DNA from: Aplysia californica
Lineage: Eukaryota; Mollusca; Gastropoda; Aplysiida; Aplysiidae
Reading direction: 5' to 3'
Length of the DNA: 64,000 nucleotides
NCBI RefSeq assembly: GCF_000002075.1
Contig: NW_004797274.1
Coordinates: 1,229,683 to 1,293,682, forward strand
Below the pieces are notes generated by a model that had not been told where the DNA came from, ran no database searches, and was given only the letters and a program-made list of their open reading frames with translations. Positions 1 through 12,300 of the stretch are shown here, piece by piece. Position 1 is the first letter of the stretch. Each line of letters opens with the position of its first letter. The position numbers were made by a program, and so were the translations under genes.

Positions 1-608
1 TTACTTCTTGATACTGTGCTGTCCTGATCTCTCACTGATCGTATCAACAGTACACTGCATGAGTTTAGTAAACTCTTGACAATTGTCGTCTCGTTGCTTA
101 CTTTTTATTGTATTTTGTAATGTAGATGAGGGTAGCAGTGAGTGATGATGTGAAAGACAGGAAAGAAGAGCAAAGGAAGGAGATTGCTCCAAAAATGAGA
201 GTTTCCTATCTTCGGATAGGTGGACACACGCCCTTATTTGCTAATTTTTGTGGTTGTTTATGTGCTGTTCTAGTTTTTATTTATTTCTGTTATGAAACCT
301 TTATTTTTCAAGTTTTTACACTCTGTGTGGCTACAAATGATATTCTGGATGCTTAAAACAGAGCACAAGAAATTCTGGTGTTTTATATTAAGTTACCTCT
401 ATCTCTTCTATTGCTAGAAGGAGAACATGCGGTGTTATAATAATACTAATAATAATTGTTTCACGGCGCAATGAAATCAGGCGCTGGTCAAGTTGCTACT
501 GGATATTTTAGGTCATTTATCTCTAGCCTGACAAAATGTTTGCTTTCTTTTAACATAGTTGAAAATGCTAACAGTATTGTCAATACCTTTTGCACTTTCT
601 TCCAACAG
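1..608. other. Left edge: intron or upstream sequence
   Basis: No exon can be supported here. Short open frames at 126-356 and on the opposite strand have no protein-like pattern. A polypyrimidine tract and AG at 607-608 mark the next exon, so this stretch is best read as the end of an intron. Confidence 0.6.
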
Positions 609-3383
609 GTTTACTTGTATGAGTACACTGAAGAATGTGAGGCGTCAAAGAGCCCTCGACATGTGAGACCTTTTGCGATCATCAAAGTCAAGCAAAAGAA
701 GGTGGACAATGTACAGATTGATGCTGTTCCCAGGCCACTTTCAGCTCCGCAGATAGGTGTATCGACCAATTTGTCAAAAGCATATAGTTCTGTTTCTGAG
801 AAGCCAACAGAGACGAATGTCCCTCCTTCTCTTTCTTCTACTGTTACAAAGACTCCGTTCACATCGTCATCTTTTCCTGATACACCGGCAAACACAAGAA
901 ATGAGGAGGGTTCTTTATTTTGGCCCAGGGCAGGGTCAGGGTGTTTGGAACAGTCTAAGCCTCTTCATCCCTTGATGAGCTGTCAGCCCGCCGTTCATGG
1001 TTCTTTGCAGTCAGCACCAAGAGAGCCATTTTGGAGTTGTAGTAACAGCAGGGACCCTAGACTAGCTCCGATAAATGCTCCAGCCCCTACTGCAGGTGCC
1101 CAAAGACTGGATCCACGACTCCAGCGACGCCAGTCTTCTTGTCCTGACGGGAGTGGACCATCACAACCCTCTCAGTCAACGGCCTCAAAAGGGGAGGGTG
1201 GGAAATCTGAAGGGAAAAGAAAGGTTTCTTTAACAGAGTACAAGATGCTGAAAAGGTCGGAGTCAGAGACAAGTAAAGAACAAAACCTGAGAGAAGCAAC
1301 CAGAGATACAACTCATCAGGCAGCCGCTTCCCAAGTCTCCTCTCAAGGACATGTGCGGCCACTGTTTCAATCGTCTCTGTCTGCTCCAGGTTATGTCAAC
1401 TTTCCTCTCACCAACTCCTCCGCTAATAATTATCAAAACTTTTCACCATCTGCTCAAAACCAAAGTCCTCAGCCACAAGCTTTTCCCCCCAGCAGATTGG
1501 CCTCAAACTCTGGACTTAATTGTGATTCTGTTAATCCAAGCACTTACATCAATATGCCAACTTATCCACCACCTGTAATGACAACAGGACCACCTCATCA
1601 AGGAATCGCCCCTGCTGGTCCAACCACAGTGGGTGACATGGCACAGCCCCCTGGGCAAGGCGTGTTCACCAACAGTGCTGGTGGCTCACCCAAAACCATG
1701 GCGCGCAAGCAAAAGTCTTCCTCTCAATTGTTGCCTTTGCCAGTTATCAATGAGGATGGATCAGTGACTAATGTATTTCGGGGTATCGTACGAGGAACTG
1801 TCAGAGAGGTGAGACTTCCAGCAGACGTGACCAAGAAACAGCCTAGTGCTGACAAAACGAAACCCACTGCGAACAAGGTTCAGACTAAAGCACTGGAAGG
1901 GAAAGTGTCAAAGAACATTCAGGCTTCTAATCCAGTCCAGTCTGACTCCCATGTAGCTCCTTCCCTAGCAGACGTCACCAATAAGACATCCAGTGTTGGT
2001 AAAACAAATGTTATCGAGCAAAAGGCTGACAGTAAAGGACACCATGAGAATACTCTTACTAAAAGGGATGGCACTTGTGCTAAAATGTTCACAGATTTTA
2101 TTGTTGCCACCTCCGGTGATAGTCTTGTGACCAAGCCCCTTGAAGGTGTCAGTGATAGTAAAACAAAGTCTTCAAAGAAGAAGGTGGACAGGGCCAGTGC
2201 CAGTGGGTTGGGTTCATGTAGTAAAGCTGTTGATGGGGAGAGTAATGCAAACGGTGAAGGTAAATTTCAAACCTTTGTGAGAGCTCAGACGAAAACAACA
2301 GCTGCGCCAGACGCTCTGATGGCTGTAGAATCTGTAGGGATTGTAACACGTGAATCTTCTTTGGAGAATGTTACACGTTCATCATCACACCAGCGGTTGT
2401 CAGAGAAAATCTGTGAAAAGAAAGAAACCTGTGATGAAACTGGTAATGCTCTTTTAGATCGGAGAATTGCGAGTTGTGATGCCTCTTCCTCCCTGAATGA
2501 TTTTGCCGCTACAATAAAACAAAATCGTTCAATCATGTCCAGTGTGCTAAAAGATGTGCAGGAACTTATTTCTCGACGAGCTAAAGAGGTGGTCAGCGAA
2601 CTTGAAGAAGTTAATAACACATCCCCTGCCCCCAGTACTACTGATGAGGAAGATGAAGAAAATAGTCCATTTAGATCATTATTCGGGGATGCTGAAAGTC
2701 GTGCAGACAAAGCAACCCACTCTGAACTGGGGCATGAAGTCGATGCGAGTGGTACAGTTGTTGACAAGTTTTGGGATTCTGTTGCTGCCAAGCCACAGTG
2801 GCACGGCACCGCTGGGGATTTGGACTCGCTCCCTGTTCCGTCTAAACCTAAAGTAGTGGCTCCACCCCTCAGGCTAATCCCTGCTCTGCTAGAAGAAGGC
2901 CAGGAGACTGCGGAAAACGAAGATGATTCTGTTTGCGTTCGTTCGAGTGAAGCTACAGGAAAAGTCCAAAGAGACATTTGTGGTCGAGAGACTTCACTGT
3001 CGGTTACTGATATCAGTCATTCTATCATGGAGAAAAATGTGGGAGAATCAAATGCTGAAGTTCAAGTAGACAGAGATATTCAAGTGTGTGCTCAAAGCAC
3101 TTTAAATGTTGACAAGACTGTTTCAGAAGCAGAATGTTCCAAGTCCCAGTCAGATTCAGTTCTGGTTGCCAGCTCAGGAGCCCATCCTTCTGGTCTCGAC
3201 ACTCACCAACCGGCCATGTGGGAAGTTGACCCAGTTCTCTCCAGACTAAAGAATCTGAAGCCCAGATGTGAGAAGCCTCTCCCAGCCTCAAAGTCCCTGT
3301 CAGAGCTAGGCATACGTCACTACCTCCTGGCTCTGAGTGACATGAGGTTCCAGCCTGAGGTTACCGTTGTGGATTACAGACAG
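609..3383 (+). CDS. Exon of giant nuclear-type protein gene (first visible)
   Basis: The acceptor follows a pyrimidine-rich run ending in AACAG at 608; the reading frame is open for 925 codons to CAG at 3383, followed by GTGAGG. The exon opens with the folded-looking VYLYEYTEEC segment and quickly becomes low-complexity, with DPRL motifs (RDPRLAP, LDPRLQ) and many Ser, Pro and Gln residues. An in-frame ORF extends upstream to 456, but the splice signal and loss of protein-like character favour the start at 609. Confidence 0.85.
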
Positions 3384-6300
3384 GTGAGGGCTTATGGAAT
3401 GTCGCTGTAAATTGCTGCTGCTTCTTCTTCTTCTTGTTTTTTTGTTCTTTTTCCTCCTCCTCCTCCTCCTCTTCCTCCTCCTTTTTCCTCCTCCTCCTCC
3501 TCCTTCTTCATCTTCTCCTTCTTCTTCTTTGTCTTTTTCTTCTTCTTCATCATCTTCTTTTTCTTCTACTTCTTCTTCTTCTGATTGGTAGGTCAATTAT
3601 TAACCTTATTCTCAGAATTCAAAAAATTTTCCTTTTCTAGCTTTTTACCCATCTTTGAGCAGTATGTGGGTACTTATTCAGATCTGTACATAAGTCGCTT
3701 TTTGTGTTAAGAACTTTGATCCTAAAAAAGATTGAAAAGGTTAGGATATGTAGAGTATAACAAAGAATTTCTCAAAATGATTTAAGGTAGTTGAAAATTT
3801 AGAATGCACATTTGAAAAAAAAACAACAACTCGTCTTTGATAATTGAAATTTATTAAAATCTTTCTGAAGACAGTGGTTTTTCTCAGCCCTTTTCTGGAA
3901 TTGCTCAATTTTAAATTTATGAATCTGGTATAAATCAGCTGGTTTGATTGGGATCATTTCATGTCTTGTGAAAATAATTGATGACGGTTTACACGGTCAG
4001 AACCTTTGAGTCAAATCTGTGGATCCTTGGAGAGGAACAGGAATCCAGAGAGATGAGGAAAATTCTTGCATTTTATGACCTTGACAAGTTTTCTTCATGC
4101 TCTCTCCAAGAAATGTGCCTTGATTGAATACACCAGCTTTGATGACCTTTTTAAATATAGACTCCTGTCTTCCCCCCCTGCAGCTTACAATCTCTGAGGG
4201 TAATGTGCTTCTTCCTTAACTTGTCATAATAAGATATAAATAAAACAGTTACAGTATTTGTGCATGTTGAGAAGAGTGCACGTTTTTGTATTTTTCATTA
4301 TTCTCATAAGATGTAACTAAACCAAAAGTTGTGAGTTGTACATGTTTTTGTATTATTCATTATTTCAATATGATGTAAAAGTTGTGAGTTTTAACAAAAA
4401 TTTATTCTGTTCCCAGGCTGTACAAGATGACTTTCACCTGTCGGAGTGTGACATCTGTGATAAGCAGCTGGATAGCGCTGTCCTAGATTCGGAAGGTGTA
4501 ACTGATGACTCCTCTGGTTGTTCTGCAGCAGACAGCTTCAAAGAGTCATCCACCATCTCTAAAGACGTAGCACCACATCACCGTCCTCTGGATCATCCTC
4601 GTCATCGAGGGTTTAGTGGCCCTATTTTGGATTCACCAGATCCTTGTCTCCCCAGCGACCCAGCACCGTCCTACCAGCCTGGAATAGTGGCTGTTGATGG
4701 GGGCTCTGCGAGTTTGTCCTATCAGACAACTGTACCTCATGTTGGAGGTCAGTCTGGTACAAGTATTTCTAGAGTCAAGCCTGTGGATATAATCAGACGA
4801 GTTCCTTCCAGGAAAACTGTCACCATTGTCGATACGAGCCCTAAAGGCAGGTTGGAGAAGTGTCTGACAACAGTTGTGGGCAAAATGAAGGAAATCAAAA
4901 GTGTATATGAACTGTCCCGAGCCAGTGTTGAGTTTTCTGTTAATCGCAGAGATTCAGGAGAAAGCTATACCAGGGAGAGTAGTAAGCCAGCCTTGAATGA
5001 AAGCTCAAAGTTCAGTGAAGGTACTACGGAAATGACTGAGCCTTTTGTTGAGGAATTTGACCCAAAGATTTATCCTTCTTATGATAATGAAAATGGAGAC
5101 ATGTATTCTTCAGCTGGAGGATCAAGGAAAAAAAAGGGTCTCGCTTCACAAAAGAGGTCTTCTTTATCTTTGAGGCAGAAGATCCCATCCAAAGGAGACA
5201 AAGTCTGCCAAGATTTAGATACTGACAAAACTGTTGACAGGAGTGAGGGACAGACCAGTGTTGTTCTCAAACCCTTTAGTCCACAAATATCTACGTTACC
5301 TGAATCAGAAGGAAAACACTTAAAAGCCCAAGAGAAAATACATGACAAGGATGTTGAAACAAAAACACTTGTGGCTTCGAGGAGGAAGAAGGACAACAGC
5401 CTCCTTTCGCTGGTTAATAGAAAGAAAGTATGCAGTGATGCCTCAAAGTTTTACACAAACAGAAGCAAATCTCCCGCCAGAGTGGAGAACAAACTCTTAA
5501 GTAGTCCTGTAAAGAAGGCTCTGAAGGGTAAAGTATGTCGTCAAGGACATAAAACACATGGATCTGAGCTGCAAAAGGGCAATTCTCCACTTAAGGTGTC
5601 ATCTTTAGTCAAAAAGTTTTCCGCATCCCAGGTCAAAACTTGCAGTAGGAGAATACTGAGTGCCCCACTGTTAAACAACTCTGCTCGTTTATCGTCCGAA
5701 CATAAATCCAAAACTGATTCTAGCTCTCAAATCCAGAGTGCGAAGTCATCAAAATTGGACAAACCAGTTGTTGCTCAAACTAGTTCAGCTCAAAGAGATT
5801 TTTGTAAAACAAGTTTGGTACGGAAAGAGTTGATGAGGAGAAGTGTCTATAAGAAGAGAGCTGTTGTCAAATCTAATGTTGCTGAGAAATCAAAAGGAGC
5901 AGCATTGCCTGCTGCTATTGACATCAGTAGAAAATCTGCCGTACCACTGGGCCGGCCTAAAGTAAAAAGTATCAGTCAAAGTGTGTTGCTCGAGTTAAAG
6001 AAGAAGAAAATGCTGAACGAGCAAACGTCTGTATTATCCGAGAGAGTTGAAAACATAGTGGGCGCCGGCACAAATAGTGACAAAACTAACTCTGTTTCTG
6101 AAACACGATTTGCACATTTGCAAGAGAATTGCGAGTCTGAAATGAGATCTCCAAATCTTTCTGTGCCTGTCAGTGGAGATTCTCACAAAGAAGCACCAGC
6201 TTCTGTCTCAAGATGTGCGATTTCATCCGCTGAAAGTTCGAAAATCAATAGAAATGTCACAGATATATTGGAAATTGAGAAAAATATCCATAATCCTTTG

Positions 6301-9300
6301 GAAATTGATAAATCCAAAATTAACAGAAGTTCTAGTGGTTTTTCAGAAGTCAGCAAAAATGTCAGCAATACGTCAGAAATCAATAAAGACACACAAGGTG
6401 GTGACCCAACTCTTGAAATTGGGAACTGGTTCAAACCTGACGAAGTCCCAGTGGGCCCACAGAAAAAGAATGACAAGTCAGCCGTTGCAAAAGGCATTTC
6501 TGTGTTGGAGCCTCTGGCTAAGACAGCGGTTGAGTCCTATACTGGTCAGAAGGCTGCACAACAGACAGAGATACACGCCACAATATCTACGATGTCTCTG
6601 AAACCTGTCTTGGGTAAACCTCAACTTGCTATGATGCCCCGTTCTCTTGCTCTGACCAAGAAAAGTAATCCTCTAAAGCTACAGAGAAATCCAGAGATCT
6701 CCTCAGGGGAACCATCCACTATAGATGATCCTCAGCCTCTCATATCTCTCAGACTGACTGCAGAATCTCAGAAACATCCGGATGAGTCCAAAAGAAGATC
6801 TGAAGACTCTGGGAATGATGTACTGCCACCCAGTAAATGGAGACCATTATGCGCCACAGGTCAGGATGGTGAAAAGAATGATGACAATCAGCCTCAGTCG
6901 TCCATACTGGGTCAGCATCAAAACTTGCTCGGCAGCAAAGCATTATTGATTAGGAAAAGGGGTCCACTTCTTCCGACCCCCACATCTGAGCAGGCCCGAA
7001 CCACCACAACCTCCACACACCTCCAGACACAGTCATCAAGGGAACATATTGTTGCTGACAAACCCAAAAAGGATGAAAGTGTTTTTGCTTCTTCCAGGTG
7101 GGTGGCTCCTGCTTTGTCCCATGGTGCTCGCTCAGACCTAGAGTCAACAGGTGCTCAGGAGATTGTCAGTAACTCCAGCCAACTATCATTGTGTGATTCT
7201 GTAACAGATAACGGACCACCTGATTCATCAACAAAGGTTCCCCAAAGGAAATCGCAGGATGAGAAAGTATTGTTTGTGAGAAACAAGGTTCCATTGCTAC
7301 CACACTCGGAGTCATGTCAAAATCCTGCTTTCCAAACTGCACCATTCTACCAGGAACAGTCTTCTGTTGAAAACATCGGTAGCTCAGGTAAAACGTTTAG
7401 TGATTCCACAAATGAAAACCTTCATCGACTGGATGGCGAGATCTGGTTACATCCAGATCACAACCCTCGGTCCACTTTCGAGGATAGTTATCAGGATTTT
7501 GAGCTGCCCTTTGGAGATGTGGACTATCGACGTGGGCCCGCAATGCAACAAAGTCAGTTGGGTAGAGATGACTCCCGTCAGTTTCGGAATCCTGATTTCC
7601 AAGCCCCGGTGCTAGAAAAGATTCAGTCTGAATTCCTGCCCGATGAATTAAATCGAAACGGTAAATCCAAGCATTTTTGCCCAAAGGATGGAAGTCTTTA
7701 TACTTCTTCAAGGTGGGGAGGTCCTGCCATGCCCCGTGATACTCCTACTACAGTAACCCCTGAAGATGAGATGTATTTTACAAATCCAGAACACAATCCT
7801 CAGGATGAAGATTTGAGACTAGAGATGCAAAGTTCTTTCAGAAATCAAGGAACCGTTGTTAGAAATGTGTGGCAAACTTGGATGTTGCAAACTCACAAAA
7901 ACCATGAAAGCCTTTCTGGCAGTGCTGAAACCGTGGTGTCTTTCCCTGAAAAAGACCTTTTAAACAGTAAGGATCAGACTGCCAAGAGTCTATCGTGTAG
8001 TCACCCTGAATCTGCAAAAGCTGGAGAAGGCTCCGAGAGGCTACCTGCCCAGACCTCTGATTCTTCGCTGAAGGAAGCTGAGGAGCACCCATCTATTCTC
8101 TCTCCTTCCAAAGTGATCCTTGATGTGAGTGGTACAGACAGTGCTGTGCACCATCAGCAGAAGTGCATTGACATACTCAATGCATTGAAAGCGGGGGAAG
8201 GTCAGACTCCACAGAGAGCAAAAGATGACTTCGCTTACAGCAGCGATGAGGAGGACAAACCCAGCGGCCCTGGGCCTTTTTCTGTACCTGAATGTCAAAC
8301 AGATGTTGTCTCGAAACAGAAGGCTCTTCAGTATTCATTAGCTAGTACAAATATGACATTTGAATCCATTTCAAATGCAATACAAAAAGCATCTGCCACC
8401 CCTAAGCTTAGAGCTGCTGATAACCCACATGTCCTCAGTGCTGTAAAAGGCGCTCTTCAAACACTGAAGGAGTTGAATGTTATTGACTCATCTATTCCTG
8501 GGTTAGTAAAATCTTCACCCACGGCAGTGTCGGGCCACAGCAATCAGGGTCAGGGCCCATCTAGTGTTGTTGCTCCTGATTTCGAAAGCTCAGAAAAACC
8601 ATTGCCAACGACAACAGATTTGAATTTTGATCATCTCGATAAATTATTGAAATACGTGAAGGAAAATGACATTTTGAAAAGAGTGAGGGAGGTGTCAAAA
8701 GAAGAGTCAGAGCAAAAGGAGTGCACAGAGAAAAATGCTGCTGCTTTGAGGAATATCAGTGAGGCTTCAACGCAAGATTCGAAGCGAGAGAAATTTGCTG
8801 AGCTTGGTTCCCATTATGACAAAGCACGTTCTTCCGTAGACCCTAGTGGAGAGTTTACTGGTGTGTGCCTTGCTCAATCTGAGTGTCGAGATCTGGGAGA
8901 GAGATCATTGACCCCACAGAAAAGCCTTACGATATCCAAGGAGAATCTGGGCTCAAGAAAATCATCCCTCCTTGAACAAAACTCACCTTTTGAGATTTTG
9001 AAACCATTGTTTTTTTCTTCAGAGACAAATATCAGAGATGATGAACTGAAGGCGTCTGAAGAAAAGCCTCAAGAGGACACAGAGACACCAAAGTATAAGA
9101 CAGGCAAAGGTCCTATTTTAAAAGACAATGAGGAGAAAGGGAAGTCTCATTCTAGGCAGGCATTGTCCAAAGATCTATTTCCCAGTGAAGGGACAGTTTG
9201 TTCTGAGGAGACTGTGGTCAGAAAAGCTTCAGAGTCCAAAATTGACAGAAATACTCGTGTCAGTGCTAACCGTGTGCCTCACAAAGACAACAACACTCAT

Positions 9301-12300
9301 CTGACAGGGAGAGACGATGACAGTGAAGACTGCACAACCAGGTTGGGTTCCCAGAGTAATAGATCCTTATCACGACACTCTCGATCGCAGACCCCTTGCT
9401 TTGACGAAAGCTCTAACCTTTCGCGGATTTCGTCCACTAGTGCAAAAATTCAACCATCTACACGATCAAAATCTCCCGTGGATGAAAGACGTTCCCCTTC
9501 AAGGTGCATTTCGCATAGGAATCCAAGTCCTTCTGAAAGGTCCAAATCTCCAGGTAGTAAAAGAAGGTTTCATTCAAAGTCTACGGATGATAACATTTCG
9601 CCTTCAAGATCCAAATTTCTTGAAAGCGAAGGACGCTTTCCTGTTAGGTCTCTGTCACACAGGGATGGAAGACGCTCTCCTGTGAGGTCTATATCACACA
9701 GGGATGATGAAAGACGCTCTCCTGCAAGGACCAGGTCTCCTTGGGTTGCTGCAAGAAGGTCACCACATAGAAGAAGCTGGGATAGCTACTCTAGATCACC
9801 GTCTCCCTACAGGCCACGATATTCCAGGTCCAAGTCTCCTCCACTAAGGGGAAAATCTTCTCTGTCACCCGCGAGGAGAAGGAATCGGAGGTCGTCATCC
9901 CGTGGCCGTGTGAGGTCACGATCGCGATCACCTACACGCAGAACACGTCATCGAATTTCCAGATCAAGATCTCGTTCAAGCACTCGCAGAGTTGGTTATT
10001 CAAATTCTAGACGTAGGTCTCGATCGCTCACTCGCAGAACTCGTTATACGTATTCCAGATCTAGGTCAAGGTCTCCCCCTTACCGCGAGAGAGTTCGCTC
10101 GAAATCGCCCTTTAATGCTCAATCAGGGCAAATGCGGTCGTCGACCTCATTCAACAGGACAGCCAGAGTCGACAGTGCTCGTAGATCTCCCCTCTCCATG
10201 TTCGGATCTCCCTTGTTAAGTTCGAAAGGCTCTCAGTCGCTCATGTCACGTGAACAGGCTGGGAAGGATGACAAAAATCGGGACAGTGACCCTTATTTTT
10301 GGTTCACAGACACAATTTCTTCAGAGAAACGTCACGGTTATGTGCAAAGAGATTCGAAAGCAAACAGTTATGAGGACCCTGTGTTCAGAGTAGATGAGCC
10401 ATTCAAGGGCAGGAGACCAAGTTCGTTATCCAGGTCAAGGTCAGGATCGCAGGAAAAGGATTGCTTTCCCACCAGGCAAAATATCTCTGTTAGTGTCAGA
10501 AATACAGTTGTTCCCGGAGGTTCTAATTTGCCTCTGGAACCTGAGCAAGGAAAACTTTTCATGGGTGATGGAAGAGCAGGAACTTCTGCCTACAGGGATG
10601 AGAAAGATGATAGCAAAGTGAAAAGATCCTCCAAAGGTGGAGATCAGGACAGTCAAAACTCTAGAATCTTTATCAAAGGACAGAAAAAATGCTCTTTTGA
10701 TGATAGAGACAGAGAAGATAAAAGAACAGCAACAGTCCATGACAAACATGGCAGCATGTCAAAAAGGCCCTTCAAAGATAAAAAAAAGGATGGTGGAGAC
10801 ACGAGAATTGTGGTCAGAGCTGATGATATGGGCAATGACAGAACAATGCTCACGATAAAACGTTCTGTTTCGAAAGGCGAAGCAAACAATAGAACACAAT
10901 GCAGTTCCTTATCTCAAACAGATAGTAACATTCACCACACTGTTCGTGAAACGGATAAAAGGACAAGTGACACAGACAAAGCGGAGCATATGTCACTGCC
11001 AACTAAACGAATGTTCAATTCAAACGCTGAGCCGAAAATTGCATTTTTAAGTGTTTCAAAGGACGCTGAAAGGAATGCCATGGGAGAAGAACAAAAGGAA
11101 GAGAAAGGACTTAGTGCTAGTGAAGACACTGAGAACGAGGCTGTGACGGAGATCTTGACCAGTGCCCCCATTGATGTACTCTCTCACGCCAGACTAAAGA
11201 TTCTTAATGAGATCAAGCTTCTCAGCAGCCTAGATGAAGACGCGATTGCCTTGCTAGAAGCAGAGATCGTGCCCTCGGGAAATAGTGACGAGACAAAGGA
11301 TCAGGCTGAAGATGCCGAAGGCAGCGCTGAGAAAGATTTGGTTGCTGATGAGAGAATAGGAGAGGAAGACTCTGGTTTGCCAGAAGAGAAGAATGCTGCT
11401 GGAGATCATTGTGAAGACAAAGTGAAAGAAAAAAATGTATCCCTGGAAACTGCAAAGAAAGAGGAGGATTGTGATAAAGATGACAACGAGAGAAATAAAA
11501 GGAAAGTTGAAAGAAAGGATTTTTCAGGGGAGGTTATTGATAGAAGTCATGAAAATGCCTATGAGAGGAAAGGTGGTCCAAAAGGAAAAGAAGAAATTTT
11601 GGTGATATCTGACAGTGATGATGACCATCCATTGTACTGGGATGAGAAGAAGAAATCTCGATTTTACAAGAGGAAGTATTGCTCATCAGTAGAAGCAGAG
11701 TCTTTAGAAGAAGGAGAAGTAGTGGAGGAAGTCACCAGCACAATAGGTAAGAAGCGAAAGCTTGTTGACAGAGTTGTTGAGGTTTGCACAGTTGAAGAGA
11801 AGGAGGGAGAGAATACCCCTTCTCTAGAGCGTAAGGAAGAGGAACAAAAGGGCAAGATAACAGAAATAAAAAGTTCACAAAAGAGCAGCCAACATGGTCT
11901 CAGAAAAAATGTTCTGAATCGACTGCAAAGTTTGAAGGACTCTAGCCTACTGCACTCTCCTCATGACCTGTCATCTGTGAGTGACGGGGAGATTAGTTCA
12001 GAGCGAGAGATGGCTGTAAGTCCCCCATCTGCTCCTTGCTATGGGAAATGGTCACCTATCAGTGACACAGAAGATCCTGACTCCTCTTCAAAAAGCACTG
12101 AAACCAATCAGCCGAACGACAGGAGAAAGAACTTTGTGTTACCAAATGAAGAGAAGATAATAATTGGTATAAAGAATTCTCCAGAGGATTCTCTGAAAGG
12201 AGCAGATGACAGTGGGGTGGACACTCGGGTCATCAGAATGGACTATAGTTCTGAAAATGACTGCATCTTTGTTGGAGAAGAAAGATTTCAGGATTCAATT

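Noticed and set aside
1-356. Small ORFs at the left edge
   Set aside because: No protein-like pattern, splice context or start context; they look like chance frames in an intron.
3306-3640. Glu/Arg-rich and Ser-rich ORFs on both strands
   Set aside because: They come from the polypyrimidine tract in the intron after 3383.
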